NCBI GenBank assembly: GCA_034437315.1
Contig: DAOTUC010000287.1
Coordinates: 1 to 8,810 of the forward strand
Origin: DSAR01 sp034437315
GTDB lineage: Bacteria; Chloroflexota; Anaerolineae; B4-G1
Length of the DNA: 8,810 nucleotides
Direction: 5' to 3'
Shown: in pieces, positions 6,823-8,810 of the stretch
Layout: the number at the start of each line of letters is the position of its first letter
Position numbering within the stretch: the stretch's first letter is position 1
Made by a program: the position numbers and the translations under genes
The notes under the pieces: model-generated
Databases searched by the model: none
What the model saw: the letters and a program-made list of their open reading frames with translations, nothing else
Told to the model about the DNA's origin: nothing

Positions 6823-6843
6823 GATCTATCAATCTCCAATCTA
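6823..6843 (-). repeat. Short heptad run at the 3' end of the CRISPR array
   Basis: Three seven-base units on the plus strand (GATCTAT, CAATCTC, CAATCTA) run directly up to the truncated terminal CRISPR repeat. They occupy the positions where the outer third of that repeat should be. They lie in the 5' leader of the rhomboid gene. The unit number is small, so chance is possible. Confidence 0.5.
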
Positions 6844-6845
6844 CC

Positions 6846-8206
6846 TACGGGCATTGATAGGATTCTGACATAACATTGTCACGCCAAACGGCGTGACAAT
6901 AGTTAAGTCGTAATGCCCTTACGGGCATTAATAGGATTCTGACGGGAGGCTTTGCTGGCAGGCCTAACCCCAAGCAAACGTCGTAATGCCCTTACGGGCA
7001 TTAATAGGATTCTGACCTCATAGTCATTGAGCTCCAGGCCGTTAGGATACGGTCGTAATGCCCTTACGGGCATTAATAGGATTCTGACTTGCTTCAAGAA
7101 TACAGTTAAGGTGCTCCCCGGGGTTGAAGTGTCGTAATGCCCTTACGGGCATTAATAGGATTCTGACGGTACTACTGCACCTCATAGCAAGAGAAGCTTG
7201 GTCTTCGGTCGTAATGCCCTTACGGGCATTAATAGGATTCTGACTTTCCGCAACAAGCAAGCGGCCGCCACTGGCGGCTGTGTCGTAATGCCCTTACGGG
7301 CATTAATAGGATTCTGACGACCGCATCCAGGTAATCGACAAGGGCGTCGATAGGTCGTAATGCCCTTACGGGCATTAATAGGATTCTGACTAATACTATG
7401 ATGAACAAACAGAAACTATTCCTGACGTCGTAATGCCCTTACGGGCATTAATAGGATTCTGACGCACCTCATGGCACGGCAGGCGTGGTCTGCGCCTGTG
7501 GTCGTAATGCCCTTACGGGCATTAATAGGATTCTGACGGTACCGAAGAACTCGGGTCTTGACCATAAACTCCTGGGTCGTAATGCCCTTACGGGCATTAA
7601 TAGGATTCTGACGATTCTCGCTGGCGAGATTCACGTCACCATCACCGAGTCGTAATGCCCTTACGGGCATTAATAGGATTCTGACCGTATTACTAGCGGT
7701 AGGAATGCTCGTACTCTCGACAATGTCGTAATGCCCTTACGGGCATTAATAGGATTCTGACTTCATACCGCGAGGCCGAGCGACAAAGCAGAATGAGGTC
7801 GTAATGCCCTTACGGGCATTAATAGGATTCTGACTTGGGAGCCAGCTCACCGTTAAGAAAGGTGAGGACAGGTCGTAATGCCCTTACGGGCATTAATAGG
7901 ATTCTGACGAAATGCGGGAGGTGCCATGCTACGCTTTCCCCGGAGTCGTAATGCCCTTACGGGCATTAATAGGATTCTGACCCTGAAAGAGGGGGGCTAT
8001 AGGGACGATCTGACCGTGTCGTAATGCCCTTACGGGCATTAATAGGATTCTGACCGCATATCGCACGGATCTGTCCGTCGAGTGGTGGATCGAGTCGTAA
8101 TGCCCTTACGGGCATTAATAGGATTCTGACTATCCAAGTGCGAGTCCAGCTCTGCGACTGACATATACGGTCGTAATGCCCTTACGGGCATTAATAGGAT
8201 TCTGAC
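6846..8206 (-). CRISPR. CRISPR array, 18 full repeats plus one truncated, 18 spacers
   Basis: The 37-bp repeat begins GTCGTAATGC and ends GATTCTGAC on the plus strand. Full copies, all identical by eye, start at 6907, 6980, 7052, 7131, 7208, 7282, 7354, 7427, 7501, 7576, 7649, 7725, 7798, 7872, 7945, 8018, 8094 and 8170. A truncated copy at 6846-6869 keeps 24 bases with one change. Spacers from left to right are 37, 36, 35, 42, 40, 37, 35, 36, 37, 38, 36, 39, 36, 37, 36, 36, 39 and 39 nt. The repeat holds an 8-bp stem TAATGCCC/GGGCATTA with a TTAC loop. Transcription is most likely on the minus strand: the degenerate end is at the left, it has lost the 3' part of the repeat in that direction, and the AT-rich leader is at the right. 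In this orientation the repeat ends ATTACGAC. No cas genes are here, so the subtype cannot be named. Confidence 0.99.
6875..6900. other. Perfect 11-bp hairpin inside the last CRISPR spacer
   Basis: ATTGTCACGCC (6875-6885) and GGCGTGACAAT (6890-6900) are exact reverse complements with a four-base AAAC loop. They fill most of the 37-nt interval between the truncated repeat and the first full repeat. On the minus strand no U tract follows, so it is not a standard intrinsic terminator. A weak promoter-like pair, TTGTCA (6899-6894) and TGTTAT (6875-6870) with 18 bases between, overlaps it and could serve the rhomboid gene. Confidence 0.85.
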
Positions 8207-8281
8207 TAAGCTAATGGCTAAACTAGATAACTATACTTTTGCGGTTTTTATTTTAAGCATTAAATTTTGATAGATAATGAA

Positions 8282-8290
8282 ATTATAGCA
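8282..8290 (-). promoter_or_regulatory. Candidate extended -10 of the CRISPR transcript
   Basis: TGCTATAAT on the minus strand is a perfect extended -10 hexamer. It would start transcription at about 8275, about 70 nt before the first repeat. No good -35 element lies at the usual distance, and AT-rich DNA yields such matches by chance. Confidence 0.35.
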
Positions 8291-8462
8291 ATGATAAAAG
8301 CTTTTCTGCTAATTTAGTTGTATAATACCGCCAAATAACAATAAGCCCGTGCAAATAGTAAAAATAATATGCTATTTAAATAATTTTCAGCAATAATTTA
8401 TGCCTACACGCAATATAAAACGCTAATTTCTACAAAATAATCAATATTGACTAACAAAATGG

Positions 8463-8500
8463 CAAACTGTGTTGCATAAAACAATCATATACACAGTTTG
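8463..8500. repeat. 10-bp inverted repeat at the outer end of the leader
   Basis: CAAACTGTGT (8463-8472) and ACACAGTTTG (8491-8500) are exact reverse complements separated by 18 bases. It may be a protein-binding site, or a terminator-like structure for the TRAM gene, whose stop is about 110 bp upstream in its direction; the following TTTT run is short. Confidence 0.65.
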
Positions 8501-8608
8501 ACGTTGACAAATTGGTCTTGATCAAAAAGTGCAAAAGTATAGTGAGATCCCATCCAGCTCAAAAACCGTCCGGTCAACGCGCCCCCTATACAATTCTCCC
8601 TTACCGCA

Positions 8609-8810
8609 TCACACCTCTGCGAACAGCATCCTTCCCGCCGCCGTCTGGAGCACCTTGGTCACCGTGACCGCGATCCGCTCCCCGACGCACTCCACGCCGT
8701 CCCGGACTACGACCATCACGCCGTCGTCCAGGTATCCCACGCCCTGGCCCGGTTCCTTGCCCGCCTCAACGACGTCAACGGTGAGGGATTCGCCGGGCAG
8801 CACCAGGGTC
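8609..8810 (-). CDS. PIN/TRAM domain protein, C-terminal fragment (cut by window edge)
   Basis: The last 66 residues and the stop codon (8611-8609) of a larger gene are visible, and the frame is open to the window edge. The segment reads LVLPGESLTVDVV, then EPGQGVGYLDDGVMVVV, and ends LQTAAGRMLFAEV. It is the TRAM domain as found at the C-terminus of YacL-type proteins, which carry N-terminal transmembrane helices and a PIN nuclease domain before TRAM. TRAM is a small beta-barrel RNA-binding domain. The PIN part and its acidic catalytic residues are outside the window, so activity cannot be judged. A GTG at 8803 is internal, because the family motif begins before it. It is separated from the CRISPR array by the leader and is probably unrelated to it. 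Confidence 0.85.
   Translation of the reverse strand, partial: TLVLPGESLTVDVVEAGKEPGQGVGYLDDGVMVVVRDGVECVGERIAVTVTKVLQTAAGRMLFAEV

Larger units (their letters stand above)
8207..8608 (-). promoter_or_regulatory. AT-rich CRISPR leader region and gene-free interval
   Basis: This 402-bp interval has no gene on either strand. From 8207 to about 8500 it is markedly AT-rich (roughly 30% GC by eye) against the GC-rich coding DNA on both sides. This is typical of a CRISPR leader adjoining the first repeat. The composition returns to GC-rich after about 8545. It holds a possible extended -10 on the minus strand (8290-8282) and a 10-bp inverted repeat (8463-8500). From 8545 to 8608, downstream of the TRAM gene stop, I see no convincing intrinsic terminator. 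Confidence 0.8.

Noticed and set aside
6903..7670. Minus-strand open frames with repeated QNPINARKGITT or VRILLMPVRALR
   Set aside because: These are translations of the CRISPR repeat and have no coding meaning.
8504..8543. Plus-strand promoter TTGACA (8504-8509) with TATAGT (8538-8543)
   Set aside because: The 28-base spacing is far too long, and no plus-strand gene follows.
8559..8577. Intrinsic terminator of the TRAM gene at ACCGGACGGTTTTT
   Set aside because: The stem is only four pairs with a two-base loop, too tight to be credible.

Overview
The window looks like a GC-rich chromosomal segment of a Chloroflexota bacterium (Anaerolineae or Caldilineae-like). This is an inference. It rests on the combination of a LysM plus double-PA14 secreted protein, a large VanW/PG-binding-4 membrane protein, a membrane-anchored TPR protein and a YacL-type PIN/TRAM tail, and no marker gene fixes the taxon. 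All six recognisable genes lie on the minus strand, so the window reads from right to left.

Layout in transcription order: the C-terminal end of a PIN/TRAM protein (8810-8609, cut by the window edge); a gene-free, very AT-rich stretch of about 400 bp that acts as the CRISPR leader region; a CRISPR array (8206-6846) with 18 identical 37-bp repeats, one truncated terminal repeat and 18 spacers of 35-42 nt; a rhomboid intramembrane protease; a VanW-family envelope protein; a membrane-anchored TPR protein; a secreted LysM-LysM-PA14-PA14 protein; and a class II fructose-bisphosphate aldolase followed by a clear intrinsic terminator. The far left end (1-91) is a short sequence bounded by 13-bp inverted repeats. 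No cas gene is present. The array orientation comes from the degenerate repeat at the left end and the AT-rich leader at the right end.

Rhomboid, VanW, TPR and LysM/PA14 form a cell-envelope set: one integral membrane protease, two proteins with an N-terminal membrane anchor and a secreted peptidoglycan-binding protein. The aldolase is central carbon metabolism. Gaps between these five genes are short (57-95 bp), except for about 240 bp before the LysM gene.

The most unusual pattern is in the intergenic DNA. Four successive genes each have a different short tandem repeat array directly abutting the stop codon: period 7 after rhomboid, 8 after VanW, 12 after TPR and 7 after LysM/PA14. A fifth short heptad run abuts the 3' end of the CRISPR array. 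Only the aldolase, the last gene, has a hairpin terminator instead. The array after LysM/PA14 has six GGG tracts on the transcribed-sense strand and fits a G-quadruplex motif. Other points of interest are an in-frame 15-bp tandem duplication inside a 21-bp inverted repeat in the TPR gene, two CRISPR spacers that are diverged copies of one coding sequence, and a perfect 11-bp hairpin filling the last CRISPR spacer.
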